A stretch of DNA of 25,517 bases, from positions 1-25,517 of the forward strand of contig CAZEXK010000021.1 of the NCBI GenBank assembly GCA_964516815.1, read 5' to 3'. Every line of letters starts with the position of its first letter. The first letter of the stretch is position 1. The DNA comes from CAIJNA01 sp964516815. GTDB lineage: Bacteria > Campylobacterota > Campylobacteria > Campylobacterales > Arcobacteraceae. Below are positions 1 through 8,794 of this stretch, one piece after another. The position numbers and the translations under genes are program-made. Under the pieces are notes generated by a model, which had not been told where the DNA came from, did no database searches, and saw nothing but the letters and a program-made list of their open reading frames with translations.

Positions 1-288
1 AATAGAGGTACTAAAGAACAAATAAATATAAAAGAGAAAAGCTTAAACAAAAGCTACTATAAAATGGAAAAAATTATCTAAAAGAATTTAAAGGAACTTT
101 ATTTGTGAGATTCATTTGTAGTTAGTGTGCAAGGTTAGTTTATAGCTAAGTGGGACAAGTTGAAGCATTTTATATATGAAATATAAATAAATAAATAAAA
201 TATAAATGCCATAAGAAAAATTTTGCCATTTTTACGTGATAGAAGAATAAAATTTTATGAAGATATTACAAAAAGATATATTGATTAA
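1..288 (+). other. Decayed coding-like stretch, no intact gene
   Basis: No intact gene is visible before fabG. Short open pieces follow one another in shifting frames: frame 1 is open from the window edge to a TAA at 79-81; frame 3 then gives a protein-like run with residues FKGTLFVRFICS before a TAG at 123-125, then CARLVYS before a TAA at 147-149, then VGQVEAFYI before a TGA at 177-179; frame 1 is open again from 211 to a TAA at 286-288 (IRKILPFLRDRR and onward). This looks like a gene broken by several stops and at least one frameshift, but I do not recognise the family. It could also be chance open frames in AT-rich DNA. The fabG promoter probably lies in the 3' part, but no convincing -10 hexamer stands out. 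Confidence 0.3.
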
Positions 289-328
289 AAGTATGATAAA
301 CTTACAAAATAATAATGAAGGAAAATAA

Positions 329-1072
329 ATGAAATTTACAGGAACAAATGTATTAGTGACTGGTGCTAGTAAAGGTATAGGAGCTAGTATAGCAAAAGAA
401 CTTGCATCTTATGGTTTAAAAGTGTGGATTAATTATAGAAGTAAACCAGAAATAGCAGATAAATTAAAAGAAGAAATAGAATCTTCTGGTGGAACTGCTG
501 CTGTTATAAAAGCAGATGTCTCTGTAGAAAATGACTGGAAAGAGATGTTAAAAATTATAAAAGAATGTGATGGAGGATTGTCATATTTAGTTAATAATGC
601 TGGTATCACTAAAGATAAATTAGTATTAAGAATGAGTATTGATGAATTTGACGAAGTTATAAACGCTAATCTAAAATCAACGTTTATAGGTTGTAGAGAT
701 GCTTTAAAAATGATGTCTAAAAAAAGATTTGGTTGTATAGTTAATATTTCATCAATTATTGGTGAAATTGGTAATGCTGGACAAGTAAATTATAGTGCTA
801 GTAAAGGTGGAACAAACACTATGACTAAAGCTTTTGCAAAAGAGGGTGCAGCTAGAAATATAAGATATAATGCAGTTACTCCTGGATTTATTAGTTCTGA
901 TATGACAGATGAATTGACTAAAGAAGTAAAAGAAAATTACGAAAAAAATATACCACTTTCAAGGTTTGGTGAGGCAAAAGAAGTTGCTGGTGCTGTTGCA
1001 TTTTTGTTAAGTGATCATTCTACATATATAACAGGAGAGATCTTAAAGGTAAATGGTGGACTTTATACTTAA
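329..1072 (+). CDS. fabG: 3-oxoacyl-[acyl-carrier-protein] reductase FabG
   Basis: FabG makes the first reduction of each fatty-acid elongation cycle, converting 3-oxoacyl-ACP to (3R)-3-hydroxyacyl-ACP with NADPH in the cytoplasm. The 247-residue product is a typical short-chain dehydrogenase of normal FabG length. It has the cofactor glycine motif TGASKGIG at residues 11-18, NNAG at 89-92, and the catalytic set Asn114, Ser141/142, Tyr155 and Lys159 (YSASK). The PGFISSDMT stretch near 185-193 and the C-terminal ITGEILKVNGG are also FabG-like. A GAAGGAAA ribosome-binding site lies just before the ATG. It is the first gene of a fatty-acid cluster with acpP, fabF and accA, which supports FabG over another SDR reductase. 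Confidence 0.95.
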   Translation: MKFTGTNVLVTGASKGIGASIAKELASYGLKVWINYRSKPEIADKLKEEIESSGGTAAVIKADVSVENDWKEMLKIIKECDGGLSYLVNNAGITKDKLVLRMSIDEFDEVINANLKSTFIGCRDALKMMSKKRFGCIVNISSIIGEIGNAGQVNYSASKGGTNTMTKAFAKEGAARNIRYNAVTPGFISSDMTDELTKEVKENYEKNIPLSRFGEAKEVAGAVAFLLSDHSTYITGEILKVNGGLYT

Positions 1073-1085
1073 ATTTAAGTAATTG

Positions 1086-1094
1086 TGATATAAT
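1086..1094 (+). promoter_or_regulatory. Candidate extended -10 promoter for acpP
   Basis: The fabG-acpP gap contains TGTGATATAAT, an extended -10 with TATAAT at 1089-1094, about 33 nt before the acpP ATG at 1127. No good -35 is visible, which is usual for Campylobacterota housekeeping promoters. It would allow acpP, normally a very abundant product, to be transcribed above the level of fabG. Confidence 0.5.
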
Positions 1095-1126
1095 ATTGCG
1101 CAAACATATAAAAAAGGAAATGAATA

Positions 1127-1351
1127 ATGTTAGAAAAAATTAAAGAAGTAGTTGTTGAACAATTAGATTGTGATGAGGCTTCAGTAAAAGAAGATTCAAG
1201 ATTCATAGAAGATTTAGGTGCTGATTCACTAGATGTAGTTGAGCTTGTAATGGCATTAGAAGAAGAATTTGATATTGAAATTCCAGATGAAGATGCAGAA
1301 GGTATCTTAACAGTACAAAATGCTTTAGATTACATTAATAATAACAAATAA
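1127..1351 (+). CDS. acpP: Acyl carrier protein
   Basis: This is the small acidic carrier that holds growing fatty-acyl chains on a phosphopantetheine arm. The 74-residue product has the standard length, a strongly acidic composition, and the modification motif GADSLD, with Ser34 as the attachment serine. A GGA-type ribosome-binding site precedes the ATG. It lies between fabG and fabF, the classical arrangement, and probably has its own promoter in the gap after fabG. A hairpin follows the stop codon and may limit read-through into fabF. Confidence 0.97.
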   Translation: MLEKIKEVVVEQLDCDEASVKEDSRFIEDLGADSLDVVELVMALEEEFDIEIPDEDAEGILTVQNALDYINNNK

Positions 1352-1363
1352 TTGATAATTAAT

Positions 1364-1388
1364 AATATTGGATATTATGTCCAATATT
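1364..1388 (+). other. Intergenic hairpin between acpP and fabF
   Basis: AATATTGGA at 1364-1372 pairs perfectly with TCCAATATT at 1380-1388 around a 7-nt loop, 12 nt after the acpP stop. No T-run follows directly, so it is not a standard intrinsic terminator. It may be a partial terminator or a 3' stabiliser that separates acpP levels from fabF. The effect is inferred; the pairing is seen. Confidence 0.5.
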
Positions 1389-1466
1389 GTATATTTAAAA
1401 GATATTTAAAATGTACTTTTTAAGTTTTTTTTAAATATATACATAGTAAATGGAGCAAAGAGAAAA

Positions 1467-2723
1467 ATGCAAAGAGTAGTAATTACTGGAATGGGAATGA
1501 TAAATTCATTGGGAAATAATGTTGTGGAATCTTTTGATTCAATAGTAAAAGGAAATTGTGGAATTGATACAATTTCATTATTTGATGCTAGCAATTTTTC
1601 TGCTAGAATTGCAGGTGAAGTTAAAAATTTTGACCCTACTGCTATAATGGGAAAAAAAGAATCTAAAAAAGCTGATAGATTTATTCAGCTTGGTATTCAT
1701 GCATCTTTAGAAGCTATAAAAGACTGTGGACTTGCTGATGAAAATGGTGTAATAAATAATGATATTGCAGATGAATTTGGAATTGTTTCAGCTTCAGGAA
1801 TTGGTGGATTGCCAAATATTCAAAAAAACTCTGTAATTTGTGAAAGCAGAGGTCCATCTAAAATATCTCCATTTTTTATTCCATCATCTTTGGTAAATAT
1901 GCTTGGTGGTTTTGTAACTATACAACATAATTTAAAAGGTCCAAACCTTTCAGTTGTTACTGCTTGTGCTGCTGGTACTCATGCAATTGGTGAAGCATTT
2001 AAAACTATAGCTTTAGGTGGTGCTACAAAAATGTTAGTTGTTGGTGCAGAATCAGCAATTACAGGAGCTGGAATTGGTGGATTTGCTTCTATGAAAGCGC
2101 TTAGTACTAGAAACGATGATCCTAAAACTGCCTCAAGACCTTTTGATAAAAATAGAGATGGTTTTGTTATGGGTGAGGGAGCTGGTGCTTTAGTTGTAGA
2201 AACACTTGAATCAGCCCTGGCAAGAGATGCTAAAATCTATGCTGAAGTTATAGGCTTTGGTGAAAGTGGTGATGCTAATCATATTACAACACCAACTCAA
2301 AATGGACCATATAGAGCTATGAAAGCTGCATATAATATGGCTAAAAAAAATAATGGTGGAAAACTACATGTTGATTATGTAAATGCACATGGAACTTCAA
2401 CACCTGTTAATGATAAAAATGAAACAAGTGCATTAATATCACTTTTCCAAGGAAATCAAGAATGTCCACCAGTTACTTCTACTAAAGGTCAAATTGGACA
2501 TTGTTTAGGTGCAGCTGGAGCTATTGAAGCTATTATATCTATTAAAGCTATGTGTGAGGGAATTATTCCTCCTACTATTAATCAAATTGAGTCTGATGAA
2601 AATTGTACTTTAGATTACGTAGCTACAAATCCAAGAAAAGCTAATCTTGATGTTGTTATGTCAAATTCATTTGGATTTGGTGGAACTAATGGTGTTGTAA
2701 TAATGAAAAAATACGAAAACTAA
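1467..2723 (+). CDS. fabF: 3-oxoacyl-[acyl-carrier-protein] synthase II FabF
   Basis: FabF condenses malonyl-ACP with acyl-ACP to lengthen fatty acids by two carbons and has a role in unsaturated-chain elongation. The 418-residue product is of normal KAS-II length and shows the Cys-His-His triad of this thiolase-fold family: Cys167 in VVTACAAGTHA, His308 in NAHGTST and His345 in GHCLGAAG. The conserved Lys340 and the C-terminal NSFGFGGTN at 400-408 are also present. A GGAG ribosome-binding site lies at 1452-1455. The 115-nt gap after acpP is AT-rich and contains a hairpin. FabF is favoured over FabB by length, sequence and the acpP-fabF neighbourhood. Confidence 0.96.
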   Translation: MQRVVITGMGMINSLGNNVVESFDSIVKGNCGIDTISLFDASNFSARIAGEVKNFDPTAIMGKKESKKADRFIQLGIHASLEAIKDCGLADENGVINNDIADEFGIVSASGIGGLPNIQKNSVICESRGPSKISPFFIPSSLVNMLGGFVTIQHNLKGPNLSVVTACAAGTHAIGEAFKTIALGGATKMLVVGAESAITGAGIGGFASMKALSTRNDDPKTASRPFDKNRDGFVMGEGAGALVVETLESALARDAKIYAEVIGFGESGDANHITTPTQNGPYRAMKAAYNMAKKNNGGKLHVDYVNAHGTSTPVNDKNETSALISLFQGNQECPPVTSTKGQIGHCLGAAGAIEAIISIKAMCEGIIPPTINQIESDENCTLDYVATNPRKANLDVVMSNSFGFGGTNGVVIMKKYEN

Positions 2724-2736
2724 GTAAAGGTATAAA

Positions 2737-3669
2737 ATGGCAACTTATTTGGATTTTGAAAAAAATATTAAAAGCATTGAAGATGAAATTGTTGTCGCTA
2801 AAAGAAAATCAGATGAATATGCAGTAAAAATATTAGAAAAAAAACTTATGGCTGCTGTTGAAAAAACATATTCAAACTTAAGTGATTTTCAAAAGTTAAA
2901 ACTAGCAAGACATCCAGATAGACCGTATGCTTTAGATTATATTCATGGACTTATGCAAAATTATTATGAAATACATGGTGATAGGCATTTAGCTGATGAT
3001 GCTGCTATAGTATGTTTTATTGGACATATTGCTGGTATAAAATGTGTAGTAATTGGTGAGCAAAAAGGTAGAGGTGTTAAAAACAAAATTAAAAGAAATT
3101 TTGGAATGCCAAATCCTGAAGGTTACAGAAAAGCATTAAGAGCTGCTAAATTAGCAGAAAAATTTAATCTTCCAATACTTTTTTTAGTAGACACTCCAGG
3201 TGCTTATCCTGGTATTGGTGCTGAAGAAAGAAGTCAGAGTGAAGCAATCGCTAGAAATTTATTTGAATTAAGTGATACAAATACTACAATAATATCTGTA
3301 GTAATTGGAGAAGGTGGATCTGGTGGTGCTTTAGCTATATCTGTAGGTGATAAGCTTGCAATGATGAGATACAGTGTTTATTCTGTAATTTCTCCAGAAG
3401 GTTGTGCTAGTATTTTATGGAACGATAAAAGTATGGTGGAAACTGCCACAAACGCCCTTAAGATCACGCCTATAGATTTAAAAAGTGCTAATTTAATAGA
3501 TGATGTTATAGAAGAGCCATTAACAGGTGCACATAGAAATAAAGAAGATGCTATTAAGGCTCTTGGAAATTATTTTATTGAAAAAGTAAATGAAATAAAT
3601 GCGTTAAGTAGTGAAATAAGATATGAAAAAAGATATGAAAAATTAATGGCATTAGGAAGTTATGACTAG
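2737..3669 (+). CDS. accA: Acetyl-CoA carboxylase carboxyltransferase subunit alpha
   Basis: AccA forms the carboxyltransferase with AccD and moves the carboxyl group from biotin to acetyl-CoA, giving malonyl-CoA, the committed step of fatty-acid synthesis. The 310-residue product has the usual length. An N-terminal coiled-coil helix (about 5-60) leads into a crotonase-fold core with IGEQKGRG near 106-113, GMPNPEGYRKA near 123-133, DTPGAYPG at 152-159 and the oxyanion-hole glycines GEGGSGGAL at 191-199. It starts 13 nt after fabF behind an AAAGG ribosome-binding site and is the last gene of the cluster, so malonyl-CoA supply and chain extension are transcribed together. Confidence 0.96.
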   Translation: MATYLDFEKNIKSIEDEIVVAKRKSDEYAVKILEKKLMAAVEKTYSNLSDFQKLKLARHPDRPYALDYIHGLMQNYYEIHGDRHLADDAAIVCFIGHIAGIKCVVIGEQKGRGVKNKIKRNFGMPNPEGYRKALRAAKLAEKFNLPILFLVDTPGAYPGIGAEERSQSEAIARNLFELSDTNTTIISVVIGEGGSGGALAISVGDKLAMMRYSVYSVISPEGCASILWNDKSMVETATNALKITPIDLKSANLIDDVIEEPLTGAHRNKEDAIKALGNYFIEKVNEINALSSEIRYEKRYEKLMALGSYD

Positions 3670-3687
3670 AATAATTGTTATATAAAT

Positions 3688-3720
3688 AAAAAAAGCTAAG
3701 CTTAAAAGCTTAGCTTTTTT
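3688..3720. terminator. Bidirectional intrinsic terminator, accA / HIT gene
   Basis: The arms AAGCTAAGCTT (3693-3703) and AAGCTTAGCTT (3706-3716) are perfect complements, flanked by an A-run on the left and a T-run on the right. The structure therefore works as an intrinsic terminator on both strands, ending the accA operon and the convergent HIT-protein gene. Confidence 0.88.
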
Positions 3721-3746
3721 TATTCTTGATTGCTACAATAATAGTT

Positions 3747-4073
3747 TTATCTAATGGAACCTAGTTTCTCACCAGCTAGCAAATGGAAATGAATATGTCC
3801 TACTTCTTGACAACCATTAGTTCCAATATTTGTAATTAGTCTATATCCATCAGATTTGACACCTAAGCTTAATGCTACTTCTTGTATAAAAACTGTCATT
3901 TCTGACATTATATTTGCAGTCATTTCATTAAAAGATTCAATATGTACTTTAGGTATGATTAGTACATGTATTTTTGCTTGAGGATTGATATCCTCAAAAC
4001 ATAAAAAATTTTCATTTTCTAAAATTGTCTTATTGGGTATATCACCATTAATAATTTTGCAAAATAAACACAT
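3747..4073 (-). CDS. HIT-family nucleotide-binding protein (HINT-like)
   Basis: This is a histidine-triad hydrolase of the HINT type, which typically cleaves adenosine 5'-phosphoramidates or acyl-AMPs; the physiological substrate cannot be read from sequence. The 108-residue product has the start MCLFCKIINGDIP common to the family and the triad VGHIHFHLL, with histidines at 93, 95 and 97. The frame is open to a further ATG at 4107-4109, but the start at 4073 fits the family and is preceded by AGGAGA at 4078-4083, so the shorter form is preferred. It lies divergent to pheS, an arrangement shared with Campylobacter jejuni. Confidence 0.9.
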   Translation of the reverse strand: MCLFCKIINGDIPNKTILENENFLCFEDINPQAKIHVLIIPKVHIESFNEMTANIMSEMTVFIQEVALSLGVKSDGYRLITNIGTNGCQEVGHIHFHLLAGEKLGSIR

Positions 4074-4099
4074 AAAATCTCCTATAAATTTATAAATAT

Positions 4100-4105
4100 A
4101 GTATA
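4100..4105 (-). promoter_or_regulatory. Candidate -10 for the HIT-protein gene
   Basis: On the minus strand TATACT is preceded by TTGT and lies 27 nt upstream of the preferred start. No -35 is evident. This is a positional and motif-based guess. Confidence 0.35.
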
Positions 4106-4138
4106 ACAAAAGTATAATTAAATATTGAGCTTAATTTC

Positions 4139-4146
4139 GCTATAAT
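4139..4146 (+). promoter_or_regulatory. Candidate promoter for pheS-pheT-aroA-ispH
   Basis: TATAAT at 4141-4146, in the context TTTCGCTATAAT, lies 42 nt before the pheS start. The T-rich stretch upstream and the absence of a -35 fit Campylobacterota sigma-70 promoters. A minor 5-bp hairpin with a T-run follows at about 4158-4175, with no leader peptide. Confidence 0.5.
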
Positions 4147-4187
4147 CACAATTATATACCAAACAAATTGGTTTTTAGGAGAATGAA

Positions 4188-5183
4188 TTGAGTGATAAAT
4201 GGCTAAGTGAAATCACTAATACAAAAAATTTAGAAGAACTAGAAAATCTTCGAGTTAAGATATTAGGAAAAAAAGGTATATTAACCTTAGAATTTGGACA
4301 AATGAAACATATAGCAAATGAAGATAAAAAAAAGTTTGCACAAAATTTGAACATGCAAAAGACAGCAGTTATAAAACAATTAGAAGATCAAAAAACTATC
4401 TTAATGGCAATTGCTTTACAAGAACAATTAAAAGATGAAAAAATAGATCTTACAAAATTTTCAGCATCGGTTCAAAGCGCATCATTTCATCCAGTATCAG
4501 ATACTATGCAAAGAGTAATACAATACTTTCAAAATTTAAATTTTTCTATTGAAGAAGGACCATTAGTAGAAGATGATTTTCATAATTTTGAAGCATTAAA
4601 TCTTCCAGCATACCATCCTGCGCGTGATATGCAAGATACTTTTTACACAAAAGATGGAAAAGTTTTAAGAACACATACAAGCCCAGTACAAATTAGAACT
4701 ATGATGAGTCAAAAACCACCTATTAGAATGATAGCACCAGGGACAGTATTTAGAAAAGATTTTGATATAACACACACACCTATGTTTAATCAAGTTGAAG
4801 GATTGGTTGTTGGAAAAGAAGGTGAAATTTCGTTTGCTAACTTGAAACATGTTATGGTTGAATTTTTAGAACACATGTTTGGAGATGTAAAAGTTAGATT
4901 TAGACCTTCATTTTTTCCTTTTACTGAGCCTTCTAGTGAAGTAGACATATCTTGTGTATTTTGTAACGGTAAAGGATGTAGAGTATGTTCTAATACAGGA
5001 TGGATAGAAGTATTAGGATGTGGAATAGTTGATGAAAATGTTTTTGAAGCAGTTGGTTATAAAAACGTAAGTGGATATGCATTTGGTTTAGGTATTGAAA
5101 GATTTGCAATGTTAATTCACAACATTGGAGATTTAAGGTCGTTATTTGAAAGTGATATAAGATTATTAGGACAATTTAGATGA
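4188..5183 (+). CDS. pheS: Phenylalanine--tRNA ligase alpha subunit
   Basis: PheS is the catalytic subunit of the alpha2-beta2 enzyme that charges tRNA-Phe. The 331-residue product has an N-terminal coiled-coil arm (about 1-90) and a class II core: RTHTSPVQIR at 161-170, FRKDFDITHTPMF at 188-200 (motif 2) and GLGIERFAML at 300-309 (motif 3). Four cysteines (256, 259, 264, 267) form a CxxC-x4-CxxC zinc-ribbon-like insert found in many bacterial PheS. The start is TTG, supported by AGGAG at 4177-4181; the nearby ATG at 4183 runs into a stop after two codons. The last bases overlap pheT as ATGA, indicating translational coupling. Confidence 0.95.
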   Translation: MSDKWLSEITNTKNLEELENLRVKILGKKGILTLEFGQMKHIANEDKKKFAQNLNMQKTAVIKQLEDQKTILMAIALQEQLKDEKIDLTKFSASVQSASFHPVSDTMQRVIQYFQNLNFSIEEGPLVEDDFHNFEALNLPAYHPARDMQDTFYTKDGKVLRTHTSPVQIRTMMSQKPPIRMIAPGTVFRKDFDITHTPMFNQVEGLVVGKEGEISFANLKHVMVEFLEHMFGDVKVRFRPSFFPFTEPSSEVDISCVFCNGKGCRVCSNTGWIEVLGCGIVDENVFEAVGYKNVSGYAFGLGIERFAMLIHNIGDLRSLFESDIRLLGQFR

Positions 5184-7498
5184 TAGTTAGTAAGCAATGG
5201 TTAAATGAATTTATAGACTTATCTTCTAAATCTAGTAAATCAATTAGTGAAGCATTAAATACAATTGGCTTAGAAGTTGATAGCATACGTGATATTTCAA
5301 TTGCTAAAGGTGTTGTTGTTGGTCGTGTTAAAGAATGTAAAAAACACCCAGATGCTACTAAGCTTAATATTTGTAAAGTTGATATAGGAACTGAAATATT
5401 ACAAATTGTCTGTGGAGCATCCAATGTTACTAAAAATCAATATGTTGCAGTTGCTACAGTTGGCACAATGCTTGGTGAAGATTTTTTAATTAAAGATGCT
5501 ACATTAAGAGGTGTAGAGTCTATAGGAATGATTTGTAGTAGTAGTGAAATAGGCCTTGGAAAAATAAATGATGGCATTATGGTACTTGATGATTCTATAG
5601 GTAAATTAGTATTAGGAAAAGAATTAAATAAATATGAGAGATTAAATGATACTGTTATAGACATAGAATTAACTGCAAATAGAGGTGATTGTCAAAGTGT
5701 ATATGGCATTGCAAAAGATTTAGGAGCATATTTTTCTATAAGTTTAAAAGCATTAGATACAAAAATAAAATATAGTAAAGGTGCAATTGGTAGAATATTA
5801 AATATCACTCATACAAATAATATAAGTAGTAATTTACTTTACCAAGTAGCTGATATTTCTAAGTTTTCACTTTCATTATTATACCAATTAAGGGTTGCAT
5901 TTCTAGGAATACAAAAAAATACACAAATAGAAACGCTTGTGACTTATTGTACTCATAGTACTGGAATATTATTAAATGTATATACTAAAAATAGTGCTAG
6001 TGAAAATGATAAAATTGAACTAAACATTTATAATGATACAAATAATTTTACTAATGTAGATGGAAAACAAAATTTAAGTAAAGTTGGAATTTTAACTTCA
6101 AATATAGTAAATGAAGATACAAAAATTGTAATAGAAGCTTCATATAGTGAACCTACAGCTTTGGCACAAAATGTGTTTACTAGTAAACAAAAAACAAGCG
6201 ATGTTTATTATAAAAGTTCAAGAGGTTCAAATCCTGATTTAGAATTTGGTATGGATTATATTGCAAATATATTATCAATTCAAAATTCACAAATATATAA
6301 AGGTAGAATTGATTTGCAATCAGATATCTTGCCTGAAACATTAACAATTGATTTAACCAAGTTAAATAAAATCATAGGACAAAGTATAAAGCATTTGCAA
6401 ATTGAAAATATTTTAATATCATTAGGTTTTATTGTTAAGCATAAGGTTGAAAATAAAATAACTATAATTGTTCCAATAAGTAGACATGATATTAAAAATA
6501 TAGCAGATGTAAGTGAAGAAATTGTAAGAATGGTTGGAATTGATAATATTAAAGCTAAACCATTGTGTATTGATGCAGTTAATAGAACAAATAAAATATC
6601 TAATGACTTAATTAAGCTAAATAAATTACGATCTTCTAGTGTTGCTAATAGCTTTTTTGAAACAGTTACATACGTTTATTCATCAAAAGATTTATTATTA
6701 AAATATGGCTTTGAAGTAGTTAATGCTAATTTAGACATCTTAAATCCTATTAATGGTGATTTAAATACTTTTAGAACAAATATGTATTTAAACCTCTTAC
6801 AAGCAGTTAATAATAATGAAAAGCAAGGATTTAAGTCAATTTCATTATTTGAAAAAGGTATTATCTTTGATGAAAAAAGAAATGAATCTAAGCAATTAGC
6901 ATTTGTTTTTTCTGGACAAAAAGAGAATGAAAGTCTTCAAAATAGTGGAAAAGTTAAAAATATTACCTTATTTGAGTTTGCACAAAAAATAACAAATGTT
7001 ATTGGAGAGTTTGAATTAGAAATTCCTCAAAAAATAAATGATAAATTTTTTCATCCATATCAGTGTGCAAATGTAATTCAAAATAATAAAATCATTGGTC
7101 AACTTTTTAAAATTCATCCTAATGTTTCAAATGACTTTGATATAAGTTCTAACACATACCTTGCATCTATTGATTTTGATTTGATTGAAGATAAATTAGT
7201 ACAAGTAGATGAGATATCAAAATATCAAATATCAAAAAGAGATTTAAGTATTGTTGTTGATAAAAACTTAGAATATAAAAAAATAAAAAATCTAATTGAT
7301 TCACTAAAATTAAAAAACTTAGTTCAATATAATTTAATTGATATTTATACAGATGAAAAACTAGAAAATAAAGAAAGTTTAACAATAAAATTTGTTTTAC
7401 AATCAAGTGAAAAAACACTTGAAGAAGAAGATATCAATGCAATTATGGATACGATAATTAAAAAACTAGAAACTAAACTAGATATTTATTTAAGATAA
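5180..7498 (+). CDS. pheT: Phenylalanine--tRNA ligase beta subunit
   Basis: PheT is the large subunit of phenylalanyl-tRNA synthetase and carries tRNA binding and editing of mischarged Tyr. The 772-residue product is close to the usual length. An EMAP/OB-type tRNA-binding domain lies at about 39-150 (GVVVGRVKECKKHPDATKL), a more diverged B3/B4 editing region in the middle, a B5 domain at about 390-460, the degenerate class II core at about 470-670, and a C-terminal anticodon-binding FDX-ACB domain from about 680. It overlaps pheS by four bases. The middle section (about residues 190-350) is rich in Asn and Ser and looks less conserved than the ends; no frame break is seen. Confidence 0.95.
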   Translation: MIVSKQWLNEFIDLSSKSSKSISEALNTIGLEVDSIRDISIAKGVVVGRVKECKKHPDATKLNICKVDIGTEILQIVCGASNVTKNQYVAVATVGTMLGEDFLIKDATLRGVESIGMICSSSEIGLGKINDGIMVLDDSIGKLVLGKELNKYERLNDTVIDIELTANRGDCQSVYGIAKDLGAYFSISLKALDTKIKYSKGAIGRILNITHTNNISSNLLYQVADISKFSLSLLYQLRVAFLGIQKNTQIETLVTYCTHSTGILLNVYTKNSASENDKIELNIYNDTNNFTNVDGKQNLSKVGILTSNIVNEDTKIVIEASYSEPTALAQNVFTSKQKTSDVYYKSSRGSNPDLEFGMDYIANILSIQNSQIYKGRIDLQSDILPETLTIDLTKLNKIIGQSIKHLQIENILISLGFIVKHKVENKITIIVPISRHDIKNIADVSEEIVRMVGIDNIKAKPLCIDAVNRTNKISNDLIKLNKLRSSSVANSFFETVTYVYSSKDLLLKYGFEVVNANLDILNPINGDLNTFRTNMYLNLLQAVNNNEKQGFKSISLFEKGIIFDEKRNESKQLAFVFSGQKENESLQNSGKVKNITLFEFAQKITNVIGEFELEIPQKINDKFFHPYQCANVIQNNKIIGQLFKIHPNVSNDFDISSNTYLASIDFDLIEDKLVQVDEISKYQISKRDLSIVVDKNLEYKKIKNLIDSLKLKNLVQYNLIDIYTDEKLENKESLTIKFVLQSSEKTLEEEDINAIMDTIIKKLETKLDIYLR

Positions 7499-7513
7499 GT
7501 TGTTAAATTTAAA

Positions 7514-8791
7514 ATGAATAAAATTGAAATAAAAAAATTAACAAAAGAATTTGATATTAGTGTAAATAATATTGCTTCAGATAAATCAATTTCTCATAGA
7601 TGTGCAATGTTTAGCTTATTTGCTGATGGAACATCTACTATTAAAAATTATTTAAGAGGTGAAGATACAATGGACTCTCTTAAAATTGCTAAAAAATTAG
7701 GTGCAATTATTACAGATGATGGAGAAACTATTACAATTACAGCACCTAATAAATTAAATGAAGCAAATGATATACTAGATTGTGGTAATGCTGGAACTGG
7801 CATGAGATTGTACACTGGTTTATTAGCAGGATTAAGTGGTTCTTTTGTTTTAACAGGAGATAAATATTTACGTAGTAGACCTATGAGCAGAGTTGTTAAT
7901 CCATTAAGAGATATTGGTGCAACTATTGATGGAAGAGAAAATGGAAACCTTGCACCTTTACATATAAGAGGGACACAATTAAAACCTTTTAGATATCATA
8001 CTCCAATTGATTCAGCACAAATTAAATCAGCTTTAATATTAGCATCCATGCAAGGTGAACAAACATCGTATTATAAAGAAAACTTTCTTTCTCGAGATCA
8101 CACAGAAAGAATGCTAAGAGGAATGGGACTTGATATTAGTACAAATGATGAAGGATGGATTGAAATAAATCCTATGAAAGAAAAATTAAAACCTTTAAAT
8201 ATTACTGTTCCAACAGATCCTTCATCTGCATTCTTTTTTGCATTAGCAGCAGCTATTATTCCAAATTCAAAAATAGTATTAAAAAATGTAACATTAAACC
8301 CAACTAGAATTGAAGCATATAAAGTTTTAGAAAAAATGGGCACAAAAATTACTTATATCAAAACGGATGATTTATATGAACCAATTGGCGATATAATAGT
8401 TCAATACAATGAATTAAACGGAGTTGTTATTGATTCTAATATTGCATGGCTTATTGATGAATTGCCAGCTCTTAGTATTGCTATGAGTATTGCATCTAGT
8501 CCTAGTATTGTTAGAAATGCTAAAGAATTAAGAGTAAAAGAAAGTGATAGGATTTCATCAGTTGTAAATAATTTAGCCTTATGTGGAGCTAAATTTGAAG
8601 AATATGAAGATGGATATAAAATATTTGGGAATACAAAACTAAAAAAAGCAACTATAGACTCTCACGGAGATCATAGGGTGGCCATGAGTTTTGCAATTGC
8701 TGGTTTGTTATGTGATATGACTATTACTGATACACAATGTATTGAAACATCTTTTCCAAACTTTATTGATATTATAAAAACATTAGGATAA
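7514..8791 (+). CDS. aroA: 3-phosphoshikimate 1-carboxyvinyltransferase (EPSP synthase)
   Basis: AroA joins phosphoenolpyruvate to shikimate-3-phosphate in the chorismate pathway leading to aromatic amino acids. The 425-residue product has family length and signatures: DKSISHR at 23-29 (Lys24, Ser25, Arg29), GNAGTGMR at 91-98, RSRPMSR at 120-126, SAQIKSALILA at 167-177, and, in the second half, ELRVKESDRI and DHRVAMSFAIAGL. The ATG lies 15 nt after pheT with no clear ribosome-binding site, so translation probably depends on coupling to pheT. The pheT-aroA-ispH order is also found in Campylobacter jejuni. Confidence 0.96.
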   Translation: MNKIEIKKLTKEFDISVNNIASDKSISHRCAMFSLFADGTSTIKNYLRGEDTMDSLKIAKKLGAIITDDGETITITAPNKLNEANDILDCGNAGTGMRLYTGLLAGLSGSFVLTGDKYLRSRPMSRVVNPLRDIGATIDGRENGNLAPLHIRGTQLKPFRYHTPIDSAQIKSALILASMQGEQTSYYKENFLSRDHTERMLRGMGLDISTNDEGWIEINPMKEKLKPLNITVPTDPSSAFFFALAAAIIPNSKIVLKNVTLNPTRIEAYKVLEKMGTKITYIKTDDLYEPIGDIIVQYNELNGVVIDSNIAWLIDELPALSIAMSIASSPSIVRNAKELRVKESDRISSVVNNLALCGAKFEEYEDGYKIFGNTKLKKATIDSHGDHRVAMSFAIAGLLCDMTITDTQCIETSFPNFIDIIKTLG

Positions 8792-8794
8792 AAT

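Noticed and set aside
4074..4109. Upstream ATG adding 12 residues to the HIT protein
   Set aside because: The AGGAGA ribosome-binding site and the family-typical MCLFCKI beginning both support the start at 4073.
4158..4175. Possible attenuator before pheS (ACCAA/TTGGT stem with T-run)
   Set aside because: The stem is only 5 bp, there is no Phe-rich leader peptide, and the ribosome-binding site begins at once, so attenuation is not supported.
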